A stretch of 64,000 bases of DNA from Porphyra umbilicalis (GCA_002049455.2 KV918805.1:267984-331983); one strand, 5' to 3'; shown: positions 1 to 9,726, counted from the first letter of the stretch. Translations and numbers: made by a program. Notes: generated from the sequence alone by a model not told the origin.

Positions 1-232
1 CGGGGCGTGGTCGGGCTGCGGGCGGGGCGTTGTCGGGTTGCGGGTGGCGCGTGGTCGGGGCGCTGACGGCACGTGGTCGGGTTGTGGGTGGGGCGTTGTC
101 GGGGCGCGGACGGCGCGTGCGTGGGTTGTAGGTGGTGCGTGGTCGGGGCTCTGATGGCGCTTGTGTGGGTTGTCGGTGGGGCGTGGCCGGGTTTTAGGCG
201 AGACGTGGTCGGGGCGTTGACAGTGCGTGGGC
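1..232. repeat. Degenerate minisatellite, about 22-bp unit
   Basis: About ten imperfect copies of a unit close to GCGTGGTCGGGCTGCGGGCG run from the window edge to about 232. Variants alternate between GTCGGGTTG-type and GTCGGGGCG-type cores, so the true period may be a 44-bp pair. The array continues beyond the left edge. No coding role is visible. Confidence 0.7.
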
Positions 233-548
233 GAGAGAGCCGGTGAAGGCATACTGCTAGTAGGTATGTAAGAAACAATGGCTTTGTTTGTGACAAACGG
301 GTGCGTTGTGCCCTTGTGTCCTGACAAGTGCATGGTGGCGCGCCGCTCTGTCCATTTGTCAGTTGGTCAGTGGTATATCTCTGTCACTGGGCAGTATGAG
401 CTGTGAATAACAGAGTGGCTGTGGGAAAGGAAGGCAGTTATGTCTGTGACCGCGGCAATAGGCGTGCTTTCAGTTGTCTTTATATACGATGGAGTCTCCA
501 ATCCTTAGGCTCAAAATGACTTGGTGTGTGGGGTGCTTTTTGCAAAAT
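233..548. other. No gene seen
   Basis: This stretch is less GC-rich than its surroundings and separates the minisatellite from the transposase stop codon. I looked for a terminal inverted repeat of the Harbinger element here and did not find a convincing one. Confidence 0.4.
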
Positions 549-1739
549 TTATCTCTCAGGCCGTGACGTCGCACTCGTGCGGCGCACGGGGGGACGAATC
601 CGCCCGGCGCGGCAAAGGCGAGTGGTCCACTCCACACGCCTGAGACACTCCCTGCGCTCACGTTCATTGAAGTCTCCGTCGCAGGTCGCCTGCTCACCGG
701 TGTCGACCAGGTCTGCTGGGGTACCGTGACTGGCAGGCACGTTGGTTGCGCTGGCACCGCCGTGGTCGATGATAAAGTTGTGCAACTTCATGAGTGCCCC
801 CACGAGGTTACCGCAATCCGCCAAAGGTACACGCAAAGCACGCCACAGCACTCCCCACCGTGCATTCAAAATGCCAAACGACCTCTCAATGGTCTGTCGT
901 ACCTGGCTAAGGAAAAAGTTAAAGGCATTCTTGGACATTGGCAGGCCTTGCCCCGCCCATGGGCACAGCAGGTAGTTTCGCACCGAGTAGGCGTCGTCAC
1001 CGACGAGGAAGCGGTTGCCGTAGAGGATCTCATTGAGCTCCAGGCGCCGCGACAGGGTGGTCAACGACCACGCAAAGCTGTCGTGCATCGAGCCGGGAGC
1101 CGCCGTGTTGACAAAAATGAAGCGACAGGCGCGGTCACAAACCGCCTGGACGTTGAGGCTGAAGAACCCTTTGCGCCCGTAGAAGTCGGCGGGCGCGTCG
1201 GTCTCCCGAGCCCACGGACCGCGGATGCGGACCGCGAGGCCGTCGACTGCGCCGAGGACAAAGCACGCAAGCGGGTTACGCGGGAGTGCCTCAGAGAAGG
1301 ACCTCGAAAGACGCTCTCGACCCTCCTCCGTCTCTAGGTCCGACGTAAAGTCGAGGTGCTCGTGGATGGCCGAGGTGACGCGTTTTACAATGTCGTAAAA
1401 AGTTGATACTTGTATCTTGTGGGAGGCCCTAATATCGAGGTAGGATCCGCCTGCGAAAAAACGTAGAGCCATCGCCACCTGCGTCTCGGGGCATACTGCT
1501 CTAGCCGCTCCGCTGCCGCGCCCGTGTCGGCGCCGTGCTTGAATCGCGTTCCGCTCGAGCCTCCCTCGCAGCACCAATAGTAGCTTCGTGAAGACAGGGT
1601 ACGACATCCTGTACTTGCGGTGGAAAAGAGGGCCCAGCGCAGCCACTTCGTCTGCCCAAATGAGGCGCTCATACGCCAAATCGCGCTCGCGAGCCTGCAC
1701 ACGCAGGCCCAGCTTCGACCGCGCCAGCACAAGCGCCAA
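549..1739 (-). CDS. PIF/Harbinger (DDE_Tnp_4, HARBI1-like) transposase
   Basis: An uninterrupted frame of about 396 codons matches the Harbinger-type DDE nuclease that cuts and pastes PIF/Harbinger DNA transposons. Numbered from the frame start at 1739, the catalytic triad is visible: Asp166 in GAVDGLAV, Asp248 in VGDDAYSVRN and Glu285 in RQTIERSFG. The family motifs NVQAVCD and PGSMHDS lie between the first and second acidic residues. A helix-turn-helix-like segment (RMSYPVFTKLL) precedes the nuclease. No ATG opens the frame: the first is Met45 and the upstream stop is at 1776-1778. The N-terminus may therefore be spliced, frameshifted or lost. The basic C-terminal tail is element-specific. 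The nuclease core looks intact, which is unusual beside the ruined elements around it. A partner Myb-like protein was not identified with confidence. Confidence 0.85.
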   Translation of the reverse strand: MALVLARSKLGLRVQARERDLAYERLIWADEVAALGPLFHRKYRMSYPVFTKLLLVLRGRLERNAIQARRRHGRGSGAARAVCPETQVAMALRFFAGGSYLDIRASHKIQVSTFYDIVKRVTSAIHEHLDFTSDLETEEGRERLSRSFSEALPRNPLACFVLGAVDGLAVRIRGPWARETDAPADFYGRKGFFSLNVQAVCDRACRFIFVNTAAPGSMHDSFAWSLTTLSRRLELNEILYGNRFLVGDDAYSVRNYLLCPWAGQGLPMSKNAFNFFLSQVRQTIERSFGILNARWGVLWRALRVPLADCGNLVGALMKLHNFIIDHGGASATNVPASHGTPADLVDTGEQATCDGDFNERERRECLRRVEWTTRLCRAGRIRPPVRRTSATSRPER

Positions 1740-2569
1740 GACAACGTGTTGCCGTCTCCGACGGCGCCGCTTAATTCACGTGGCCGAGTCGGGGCGGCCG
1801 CCAAGGTGGGGGGGGGGGGGTGAAAACGACGCCATAGCTAGGACGTCGGTTGTGGGAGACCTGCTGTCTTCGTGGCTGCTGGGCAGGGGTGGCAGAAAAA
1901 GCAGGCCGGCGGCTGGGGCTGGCAAGTTGTGAGATTTGTTGAACAGTCTCTCAGGATTTAAACGTCACCGATCTACACAACTCCCTGACCAACTGTCCCC
2001 AATCCCAATCATTTGGTTCAGCTCAGTAATACCGGATCGCCTGTACGACCGGTAAACAACGGTATGTCTGGTTCTTGTTTTACCGGTACGCGGTATATTC
2101 CGCGTACCGGTCTACCGACGATACCGCCCGGTGCGGAACGACCCTAAGCATCCTGTGAAAAGCTACGAGTGTGACTTCGGCAAGATTGTATGCTGTGCTC
2201 CTGCCGAAAGAAGACAGTACCGACACCACCGCCGCTGAGCGGCAAGTGATGGTGAGAAACGACGATGGGGCTGACGCGACATGTTATTCTGGATAGTGAG
2301 ACTCAGGTCTGGCCTGAGCGGTTGCCCGAGACGACGCCGAGGCTTTGACCAAGCGTCCTCCTGCGCTCCAGTTGCTCCACGGGCCATGAAAGAAGCATAG
2401 GAGGCCAACGTGAATCGACCACACCTGGCAACCTCGCTCAGATGTACTATGTAAGATGCTATGTGGGTGGCAATTGTGAACTGATGACATGGCAACCTTG
2501 GCTTTTTTGACGAAGGCCTGTCTCCAGATGCATGTGCCAAATAGCCGGTGAAATGCTTGAATCTTTCAG
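1740..2569. other. Non-coding spacer with ACCGGT-rich palindrome
   Basis: No supportable gene. A GT-rich patch with several CCGGTA motifs (2030-2130) surrounds a perfect 12-bp inverted repeat, listed separately. It may be the subterminal region of the Harbinger element, but the outer ends could not be fixed. Confidence 0.35.
2082..2111. repeat. Perfect 12-bp inverted repeat
   Basis: The arms ACCGGTACGCGG (2082-2093) and CCGCGTACCGGT (2100-2111) flank a 6-nt TATATT spacer. More CCGGT motifs lie nearby. It could be a transposase-binding palindrome or a cruciform site; nothing proves either. Confidence 0.7.
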
Positions 2570-3069
2570 TTGGCAGGCCAACCAGCTGTCTCTATTCCTG
2601 CATTCCCGCCATTGCCGCCGACGGCGCCGCCGGCGCCGCCACAGCCCCTGCCGGAAAGGACTACTCCATTTACGTCACGCGCCCCGCCGCCACGACATCA
2701 ACAGCTGCGACAGCCAGGACAGTCGCCACAGCCGGCGCCACCACGACCTCCTCTGCCGCTAGAGCCGCCGTCCTCGTCGCGGCCACGACGACCGGAGCGT
2801 TCGACACGTCCTGCTCCGCTGCCACGACACGTAGAGCCGCCCCCCCTCCGGCCGCGACCACGACTGTCGCGACGCCCCGCTCTCTGGTGACGTTTTCGTC
2901 CCCAGCCGTGCCGTCGCCAACTCTTTGACTGTCAACAAAATGCGGCAGGAACGGTGGAAGTGGTGTCTGACATCACCCGCGACGTGAGCGGTGGGGCCTC
3001 GTCGTTCTTGGCCGCTGAAGTGATGCGCGCCGGCGAGTATGAGCGCGTGTACAACACGATGAACTTATG
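2570..3069 (+). pseudogene. Proline-rich decayed reading frame, unknown
   Basis: One plus-strand frame reads a Pro/Arg-rich linker from 2570, hits an in-frame TGA at 2888-2890, then continues for about 60 more codons to a TGA at 3067-3069. The distal part (ITRDVSGGASSFLAAEV, then AGEYERVYNTMNL) has ordinary globular composition and looks like the C-terminus of a real protein. It lies divergently from the Harbinger transposase, so it could be a remnant of that element's second protein, but I see no Myb/SANT motif. No family is recognised. Confidence 0.3.
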
Positions 3070-3881
3070 ACGCTCGGTGGCAGGTGCAGCGGCCGTGACC
3101 ACGTCAGGCGGGAGAGGAGGCTGCTACACGTATCCTTGCATCATCTGCCGAATTGGGTGGCCTGTGCGGCGGGAAAAGCAGGGAGGTGGTGGTAGGCACC
3201 GACAATAGAAGAGGGGTGAGGGTGGGCTGCGGCGACGATGGGGGCTGGAAGAGGGCGTCGTAAAAATGATGGGGGTGAATGAGGGTGGCTCTGCTGACGA
3301 GCCGGTGTCCATGACGGCTACCACCAACACTGGGTTGAAGAGGAAAACAAGTTGACTGTGGCAGTATGACGAGCGAGCACATGAAGACAAGAAACTAACG
3401 AGGGTAACCGGGAAGCACTGCTTGCTATGAATGACACTTTCATTGGTTGGGCTGCGCGAGAACAACCAAGAAAAGTGAAGAGGAGAAAAAAATCCCGCCT
3501 CGACCAGAAAAAAGGAAAACGAAACGGCAGATGTGCAGAGACGCGAAGCGGTTAGGCAGAAAGGAAGGTGGGAAGCGAAAAAAAGAGGGAGCCGTGACCA
3601 CCGCCGCTTGGGAGCGTGCGGGGCGAAACGGCGGACGTGTCGGGCAGGGGTGCCCCACCGAGCAGCGGTCGGCGCGCGACTACTTGTAGGCGGCCGTCGT
3701 CGCCGATGGGTGGCGAATCGCAGCCGGCCGCAGGACAGCCCGCCGCCACACGATCTCGGGGGGGGATCGAGCTCCTCGGGAGCCGCCGGGGGGACGCCCA
3801 AATTAGACCGCGCCGCGTAATACAGGTTACCACACTAAAGCGACCCAATACCGAAGCATAACCGGGAAGCGCTGCTTGCCA
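3070..3881. other. Spacer holding a pair of 24-bp direct repeats
   Basis: No gene is supported. A 24-bp sequence beginning TAACCGGGAAGC occurs at 3405-3428 and again at 3859-3882 with two mismatches, 454 bp apart. The second copy overlaps the stop codon of the tyrosine recombinase. Repeats just downstream of the recombinase are what split-direct-repeat DIRS/PAT elements carry, so this may be the element's 3' end. Confidence 0.4.
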
Positions 3882-4862
3882 TCATAAAGGGAGAACGGCC
3901 GCGCGCGCCGGCAGCGCGACGGGCGGCGGAAGCAAGCGGACGAAAAAGAGGTGGGCCTCTGGGGACGACGGCGCGAGCGCGTCGAGGTAGTTACCCAGTA
4001 GCACGTCACGGGACAGGCCGGCAAACTGAGCAAGGGCGTCGAGGCCCAAGCCGGCCGCTCGGCCCGACGTGATGAAGCCCGCCCGTCAGGAGTGGCTGCA
4101 GTAGCGCTGCCAACAGGGGGCGGCGACGTTAAGCGCGGCAAGGCCGTCGCGCAGCCACGCCGAGAGGGTGCTGCCCGGACTGGACGACGAGAATGAAGCA
4201 AATAGAAAGGCCGACGCGGGCGAGCCCGAGCGGCGATGCCACGCCGGGAGGAGGTGGAGGTTGAGCACCGGGTAGTCGGGCGCCGCAAACGGGGAAGTCG
4301 GGTAGACATGGACCGGCCGCTCCCTCCCAGGACGGCGCGAATTGGTCTTGGAGCGCGTGATCTGGAAGTGGACGGCGCCCGAAGCCAAGCACCGCAGGGC
4401 CCCCACCCGCAGGCCCAAAATGTCGCGTGCACGCCGGCCCCACAGGGACTGGGTGACCACGGCGGTCAACCGTAGGAAGGTCCGGTGGTCGGGGGCACGA
4501 GCGGCGCGGCGCGCCAGCCGCCCCGCCAACGGGGCGGGCAATGCGCAGCGCTTGGTCTTGGCCGCGCCGGCCGCGTCCAGCCACTCGTTCGTGTAACCCT
4601 TGAGGGCCTCACGGACGGAGTGATGGGCCGTCGGGGACGTGTAGCCGCCCGCCAAATGGCGCTTGCGGATAGGGGCGAGGTAGCTGGCCACCGAAGACGG
4701 CTGGCAGGTGCCCTTGTCAGCCAGACACCCGACGTACGCACCCACGGTCGACACCTTGGCCGGCAGCGGGCGGTGGCCGCTGTCGCGGCAAAAACGCACG
4801 AAGCGGGCCCAGCCCGCGCCGTAGAAGCCAGCCGTAACACCCCTCAGTGACGATTTGCGGCG
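3882..4862 (-). pseudogene. DIRS-type tyrosine recombinase with TGA in the HxxR box
   Basis: The frame reads from about 4862 (…GWARFVRFCRDSG, the core-binding domain) through a catalytic-domain segment with WGRRARDILGL, probably the first arginine box. It reaches HS-stop-R at the second conserved box: the TGA at 4086-4088 falls between the histidine and arginine of HxxR. Beyond it the same frame stays open to 3882-3884 and contains LLGNYLDAL, whose tyrosine is the probable nucleophile. One point change therefore separates this from a full recombinase. The upstream end overlaps the preceding ORF in another frame, as is common in these elements. Confidence 0.8.
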
Positions 4863-4887
4863 GCGGAGGAAGGCAGCGGAACCAAGG

Positions 4888-5982
4888 CTACCGACAGGGG
4901 CGGCAAGTTCCAGGACACGGGCCTACTGGCGACGCCAGCAGACAGCCGCGGGCGTGTCGCCGAAGGCACGAATCAGAACGCGGCGACCCGCCAATGGGGT
5001 CGCCGGCGCGGCACCTGGAGGGAGCCGGGGAAAAGAGACCGGCGTGGGGGGGCAGGAGGAACGCCTCGACAGAGGTCGCCACGGCCCGCGACCACCACTG
5101 CTGGGCTTGCCAGACGGGGAGCACGACGGTGGCCGCCGCGTTGTGCGCCTCGATCAAGTCGAGGACCTGGTCCACCAGACCGAAGGGCGGGTTGACGAAG
5201 TTGTTGTCAGCGCCCCACCACTGCCGAAACGCGTCGACCGCCTCGGTGCCCGGGCACAGCCACAAGGAGTTGAGCCGGGGGACTTGAGCGTTGGTGTCGG
5301 ACGCGAACCGATCCACAATGTGGGGGCCCCACCGCGCGTCGAGGTCGGCAAAAACGGCCGGCGACAGGCGCCAGTCCGTCCGGTCCGTAACGCGGCTGAG
5401 GTATTCGGCCCGGAAATTGGCGGCGGAGCTCAGCCAGCTCCCCCGCAGACAAAGGCCGCGGCGCACCAACACCCTACGGAGGCGGCAGCGGGCCTAATGG
5501 AGCGCTCGCGAGCGGGTCGACATGTTGGAGATCACGTACTTGGCCACCTTGTTGTCGATCCACAGGTCGAGTACCCCGCCGCCGGGGTCCCACAGATGGC
5601 CGAGGCTCATCAGCGAGAGGGTGACGGCCTCAACTTCCTTGACGTTGATTTGCATCCACTGCACGCCGAGGAAGAAGAAACCGCGAGCCAGGACCAGGTT
5701 CTGGTCGTGCCCCCCCCAGCCATAGGGGGACGCGTCCGTCGTCAGGGCGCCGAGGTGGGGCGGCCAGAGGGCGCGCCCGACCTCCCGGCTCCGCCGCAGC
5801 CGCCGCCACCACGCTAATTCGGCGAGAGCGCCGTGGCGGAGGTGGCACCATCCTCCACGGCCACGCTGCGCTACGTAAAGGTCATGAAGGCGGAGGCGAG
5901 CAGCGGAGATGGCGAGGCTGCAAAACACGGCGAGGCCGCAAAACCGCTGGAGCGCCTTGCGGCGGACCCACAGGGAGGAAAA
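4888..5982 (-). pseudogene. DIRS-like RNase H plus NPPF methyltransferase-like domain
   Basis: In one frame from about 5982, an RT-connection segment (LQRFCGLAVFCSLA) leads into RNase H with LTTDASPYGWGG (Asp), INVKEVEAV (Glu) and LWIDNKVA (Asp). A TAG at 5494-5496 interrupts RNase H near its C-terminus. The frame continues into WGPHIVDRFASDTN and then NNFVNPPFGLV (NPPF at about 5182-5193), followed by ATVVLPVWQAQQWW. The NPPF tetrad resembles the catalytic motif of phage Dam-type N6-adenine methyltransferases that DIRS elements are known to carry. The ORF ends at 4888. Confidence 0.75.
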
Positions 5983-6734
5983 GCACGCAGCCCACGAATC
6001 AACGAGGAGTGGCGTTCCGGGGGCAAAAGAATCAGGCGACGCACGGTGTGTACCAAGAACCCAAGCAAGGGGAGCGCCTGGGTCCCGATGGCAACGCCCT
6101 TGGCGGCGTGCAACTGCACACCGAGCGAAGCAAACAAGGCGAGCGGCGTCCGCCGGCCAGCGGTGGCGTCGGTCTTGAAGCACGGGCAGGAACCGGGGGG
6201 CGCGCCACCGACATCGTCGCAAAATGAAACAAGGCGAAAGCCCAAGCGACGGAGAGCGATGACGACCGGGCGCATAAGCTTTGTTAATGCCCAAGGAGCC
6301 AGCTGCAGTCCGATTGGCAGCACGTTGGGCAGAAAGACGTGGTCGCTGACGCGGAACGCCAACCGCAGGCGGTCCGCCGCCTGCATGCGGATATGGTGGA
6401 AGGCGTCTTTGATGTCCCACGAAACGAGGTGGTCGCCCGCGTCGAGTTGGGTGACTAAGCCAGGCACGGTTTCGTACCGGAAGGGGCGATGAGCGACGAG
6501 GGCGTTGCGGCTGCTGAGATCGACCACAAAGCGGTCCTTGCCCTTGTGCACCACAAAGGAGGGAGCGAGATGCCTGAGACCAGCTGCAACCGCAGGGGGG
6601 ACCTCGCTGACGGTCCCCGACGCGCACCACGCGTCCGCAGTTGCTTGGCTGAAGGCCAAGTCGGAGCCAGACAGATTTTCAGCCGCGTGCAGCTCCGGCG
6701 GCGGGGGGTGGGCCCACGGGATAAGAAAGCCCAA
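5871..6734 (-). pseudogene. DIRS-like reverse transcriptase
   Basis: The RT palm is visible: KGKDRFVVDLSSRNALV, then VSWDIKDAFHHI (first Asp) and GFRLVSFCDDVGGAP (the DD pair). This frame is not that of the RNase H. They meet at a TTTT tract (complement of 5979-5982), so a one-base slip has split RT from RNase H. The last 37 codons of this frame are out of register. The frame has no ATG at its 5' end. A segment reading WSALGTSPWCLRTIRFGL in another frame just upstream (about 6735-6790) resembles the start of DIRS RTs, so a second frameshift is likely there. Confidence 0.8.
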
Positions 6735-7028
6735 ACCGGATGGTGCGGAGGCACCATGGCGAGGTTCCCAACGCGGACCAGGCAGGCAGGGCGGCTAAGA
6801 GGGTCTGAGACGGAGCGGACGGGTTGGGCGCCGCCGACGCCGCGGCCCGCCGGGCGGCAGCCCGATGGATAGAGAGGGGCGGGCGCAACCGCCGCCGCTA
6901 GGTTTTGGCGGGGAGTGTGGCTTGGCCCCTTGGCGGAAAAAGGGGTGCTACCGGGGCGGTCTAGACGGAACAGGACAGAACGGGATTTCCAGGGAAGAGA
7001 CAGGGTGGGGCGGGGGCTACGCGTCGGC

Positions 7029-7760
7029 CTACGCCGCCGCCAAGGCCGCACCACCCAGGGGCAGCTGGGCGGCGATTTGAGCGGCGGCGGCCAAACCGCC
7101 ACCGCGCCCACCACCGCCGCGACCGCGGCCGCCATCGCCGTGCGGGTGCGCGTCACCGCCGCGGGCACCACCACATTGAGGCGGGCCGCCTTCGTGTCCG
7201 CCACAGGCGCCGCGGCCACCCCCACCGCCGCCACAACCGCCACCACCACCGGTCGCACCGCCGTTGCCACCGCCGCGCCCCTGGCCGCGACCGCGACCTT
7301 GGCCGCCCGCGGCTGGGGGAGGTCCGTCGCCGCGGTGGTGGCGGTTGGCCGCGTGGATGCCTTGGTTCCGGGCGACAGCCCACTGGCGGACCGTGTTGGC
7401 GGTGCCGTCGAAGTGGGCGGCGATGGGGTAGTAGACGGCGTGCGGGTCGTCGGTGTCAAAGATGAGGGCGCTGACCGCAGCGGCCGACGCGGCGTCGGTC
7501 TTGTGACGCCGCAAGATCCCGTACCGCGTTGTCATGATGAGAAAGAGCTGATGCAGTACCGTGCGGGTGTACACGCCGATCTTTGTGTACCTGCTGGACG
7601 AGATGACCCCGCGTGCGAGGTCCGACTCGGCGTCGACGAGCTTGTTGTGGATATGTTGAATCCAGGCGCACATGTTGTACGTGAAGCTGGCCTCAAAGCT
7701 GTTGCGCCCCGTGGAGCGGCCAAACAGCTCGGTATGCTCAGTGTCCCCCCGAACCTCAAG
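7029..7760 (-). CDS. Gag-like protein of the DIRS-like element
   Basis: An open frame upstream of the RT encodes a globular N-terminal region (YTKIGVYTRTVLHQLFLI, then DDPHAVYYPIAAHFDGT) and a long Gly/Arg-rich tail that could bind RNA. No zinc knuckle is seen. The frame is open upstream of the first ATG at 7673 to at least 7760 (…ELFGRSTGRNSFEASF), so the true start lies further out or is spliced. Assignment rests on position and composition, not on a conserved motif. Confidence 0.5.
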   Translation of the reverse strand, partial: LEVRGDTEHTELFGRSTGRNSFEASFTYNMCAWIQHIHNKLVDAESDLARGVISSSRYTKIGVYTRTVLHQLFLIMTTRYGILRRHKTDAASAAAVSALIFDTDDPHAVYYPIAAHFDGTANTVRQWAVARNQGIHAANRHHRGDGPPPAAGGQGRGRGQGRGGGNGGATGGGGGCGGGGGGRGACGGHEGGPPQCGGARGGDAHPHGDGGRGRGGGGRGGGLAAAAQIAAQLPLGGAALAAA

Positions 7761-7790
7761 CGGTTGTGAAGTGAGCGGTACTTGGGTGGA

Positions 7791-8204
7791 TGCGTTGCTT
7801 TACTCGAGAGCGGTCTGAGGCGCGAGGCCAGCAGGCTCTTAAACCCTCCGTGTGCCTCTCTTGCCACGTTCTGCCGGCGCACCATGCTCTCACCACCCCA
7901 CAAATCGCGACGCGCCTCGATGACCCCACGAGAATCTCCCCGAGCTCAGCTCCGAAAGGAGCTGCCCTCAATATACAAGTACAAGTTATTACACCACACA
8001 CATACAGCAATGCATGACAATGGCACAGCCAAACAAGCCGATGACCGCATAAGTACTCTCGGAACTATCCAGGCAGTCCGCGGTAACTCCGACTTACCTG
8101 CGCGGCCTTGGGAGGCTGCCTCAACAGCGGTCGGGGGTAATGGAGCCCGCGTGCGTGTGAAGGCGCTGTGGGGAGGACGTAACCATAGACGCGAGTGCGT
8201 GAGT
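7791..8204. other. No gene seen
   Basis: This should contain the 5' end of the DIRS-like element. I searched for a copy of the 24-bp repeat found downstream of the recombinase and did not find it. Confidence 0.35.
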
Positions 8205-8745
8205 TTAGCGCGCGGCGCTCGGCCGCAGGGCAGAACCAGCTGGCCAAGCCTTGGGGGACGCGCTGCGACGGCCCCTCGTCCTCGTTGCTGCAGCCCCCCG
8301 CGTACGGGTCGTCCGCGTCGTCCTCGTCCTCGTCAGCCGCGTCAGCAAACACGTCGTAGTCCTCGTCGTCAGGGTCGTCGCCGTCGTCGTCGTCGTCCCT
8401 GTCGTCGGGATCACCTCCACCGCCGGGGCCGCCGGCGCCCCCGTCGCCGCTGCCGGCGCCACCCGCTCCACCGGCACCGGCACCGCCGCCGAACGGCGTG
8501 GCGCCGCGCCCACGACCACGATCGGAGCCGCGGCCGCCCCGGGGCGGGGGGGGTGGGGGGGGGGATGGCGCGCCATGAGCCCTTCCGCTCGCACCGGCGC
8601 GAGCGTGGCGGGTCAGCACACGAGTAAAAAAACACAACATTAGGCAAAAGTGGGAAGCGCTGAACCAGGGTTTCCAGTGCGTTGGCGGGGCTTCTGGCCT
8701 GGTCGAGGAATTCAAAGCAAGAGCACAGCCAGATACGACTGCCAC
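8065..8745 (-). CDS. Gly-rich and acidic reading frame, unknown
   Basis: The frame holds a Pro/Gly/Arg-rich stretch, then a strongly acidic block (runs of Asp and Glu, DDPDDEDYDVFADAADEDED), then an ordinary C-terminal part. The acidic block is encoded by GTC/GTCGTC-type triplets on the plus strand. It may be a downstream exon of the 8612-9334 gene, because the two overlap in different frames near 8600-8745. No family is recognised. Confidence 0.3.
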   Translation of the reverse strand: MAVVSGCALALNSSTRPEAPPTHWKPWFSASHFCLMLCFFTRVLTRHARAGASGRAHGAPSPPPPPPPRGGRGSDRGRGRGATPFGGGAGAGGAGGAGSGDGGAGGPGGGGDPDDRDDDDDGDDPDDEDYDVFADAADEDEDDADDPYAGGCSNEDEGPSQRVPQGLASWFCPAAERRALNSRTRVYGYVLPTAPSHARGLHYPRPLLRQPPKAAQVSRSYRGLPG

Positions 8746-9334
8746 GTGAATGCGTCAGCCACGTCATCACCGCGCGCTGCCCCTCGCCAACGACCACCGC
8801 AGCACCGCCGCAAACTGCCTCCAGGCGAAAATTGGGGATTAGGGCAGCCCCAGTCCGCTCTGAACCGCTGAGAATCACCACAAGCCCGAACGACTTTAGG
8901 TCGGCGTACCTGCGGATCGCCTCCAAAGCGCCCGGCCTCTCGTCAGGATCGACAGTCCAGGCGGAACGCCGGGCGGCCGCTCCGGCGCCATCGGCTGGGC
9001 AGCCACCGCCGCCACCGCCGCCACCGCCGTCTCCGCCGCCACCGCCGCCACCGCTACTTCCGCTGCCACCGACGCCACCGCCGCCTCCGCTGCCACCGCC
9101 GCAACCGCCGCTCCCGTCGTCGCCGCCGCCACCCCCAGTTTCCACTTCCCCCCCGCTCTCACCCTCGCCTGCCCCTTCGCCTGTGTCGCCGGTCTTGTCG
9201 TTGAAGAGATTGACGGGTCTTGCCTCGGATGAAAGCTCCGTCAACGAATGCTTGACGCACAGTTGACGGCGGGCACAAGAGGGACCTGAACGGGAGGGCG
9301 TGGGGCGCGGCGTCTTTCGAGGCAGCGGCCGCAC
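8612..9334 (-). CDS. Unknown gene fragment, possibly KDZ-type transposase
   Basis: The segment starts with VKHSLTELSSEARPVNLF, passes through a Gly/Asp-rich linker of variable-repeat type, and resumes with a convincing globular domain (LKSFGLVVILSGSERTG, WLCSCFEFLDQARSPANAL, RFPLLPNVVFFYSC). The pattern Cys-x-Cys, then Ser-Pro and a helix, then RFP…VVF.Y.C recalls the conserved core of KDZ (Kyakuja/Dileera/Zisupton) transposases. The downstream residues that would confirm it are not present, and after the last Cys the frame becomes basic and repetitive. Splicing or truncation near 8612 is likely. The family assignment is tentative. Confidence 0.35.
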
Positions 9335-9726
9335 TTGGTCGTTCTCCGCCGGAGCAGGCTGCCTGAAAGCACCAGCAAACCGTGCTCATAGAGCGTCGTA
9401 AAGGGCACTTGGAAGCTGGAGTGGGTGACTGGCGCCGCAGTGCCGCGCCACTAGGTCCATTTCACAATCATGTGGGACCTCGTCTGTCGGCATGGCAGCC
9501 TTTGTGCAGGTGACAGCCGATCCGTCGTAGGTTGGAGGCGGGGGATAGTGAAGGTCGGGAGCAAGGGCGTCCTCCGCGATGGGGACAGAGAAGGGGGTGT
9601 GGTGGCGTGCGGCCGCTCATCGACACAGGAAAGGTCCATGATGCGGGTGACAGCTGGACGAGAGGGTAGTGGTAAAGGCGATGGGACAGAAGGCAGACAA
9701 CGGAGCTCAGCCCCGCAGCGAGGCAC
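9335..9726. other. No gene seen
   Basis: This is the flank of Copia-1. Short open frames exist on both strands but none has a recognisable motif. Confidence 0.3.

Larger units (their letters stand above)
3882..7790 (-). mobile_element. Decayed DIRS-like tyrosine-recombinase retrotransposon
   Basis: On the minus strand the order is gag (about 7760-7029), reverse transcriptase, RNase H, a methyltransferase-like domain and a tyrosine recombinase. This is the layout of DIRS-group elements, which integrate by recombinase rather than a DDE integrase. No LTRs or target-site duplication flank it, as expected for the group. Lesions are a one-base shift in a four-base homopolymer at 5979-5982, a TAG at 5494-5496 and a TGA at 4086-4088. 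A further shift is likely at the N-terminus of the RT near 6735. The outer limits are uncertain. Confidence 0.85.

Noticed and set aside
1-240. CRISPR array
   Set aside because: Head-to-tail degenerate repeats without unique spacers, in a eukaryotic context.
5494-5496. Alternative genetic code (TAG or TGA read as sense)
   Set aside because: The acyl-CoA synthetase and Sel1-repeat genes contain no in-frame stops and end normally. The stops in transposons are at different codons and fit decay.
8205-8600. Plus-strand Val/Ala frame over the acidic block
   Set aside because: Antisense of the GAC/GAT-rich acidic coding on the minus strand.
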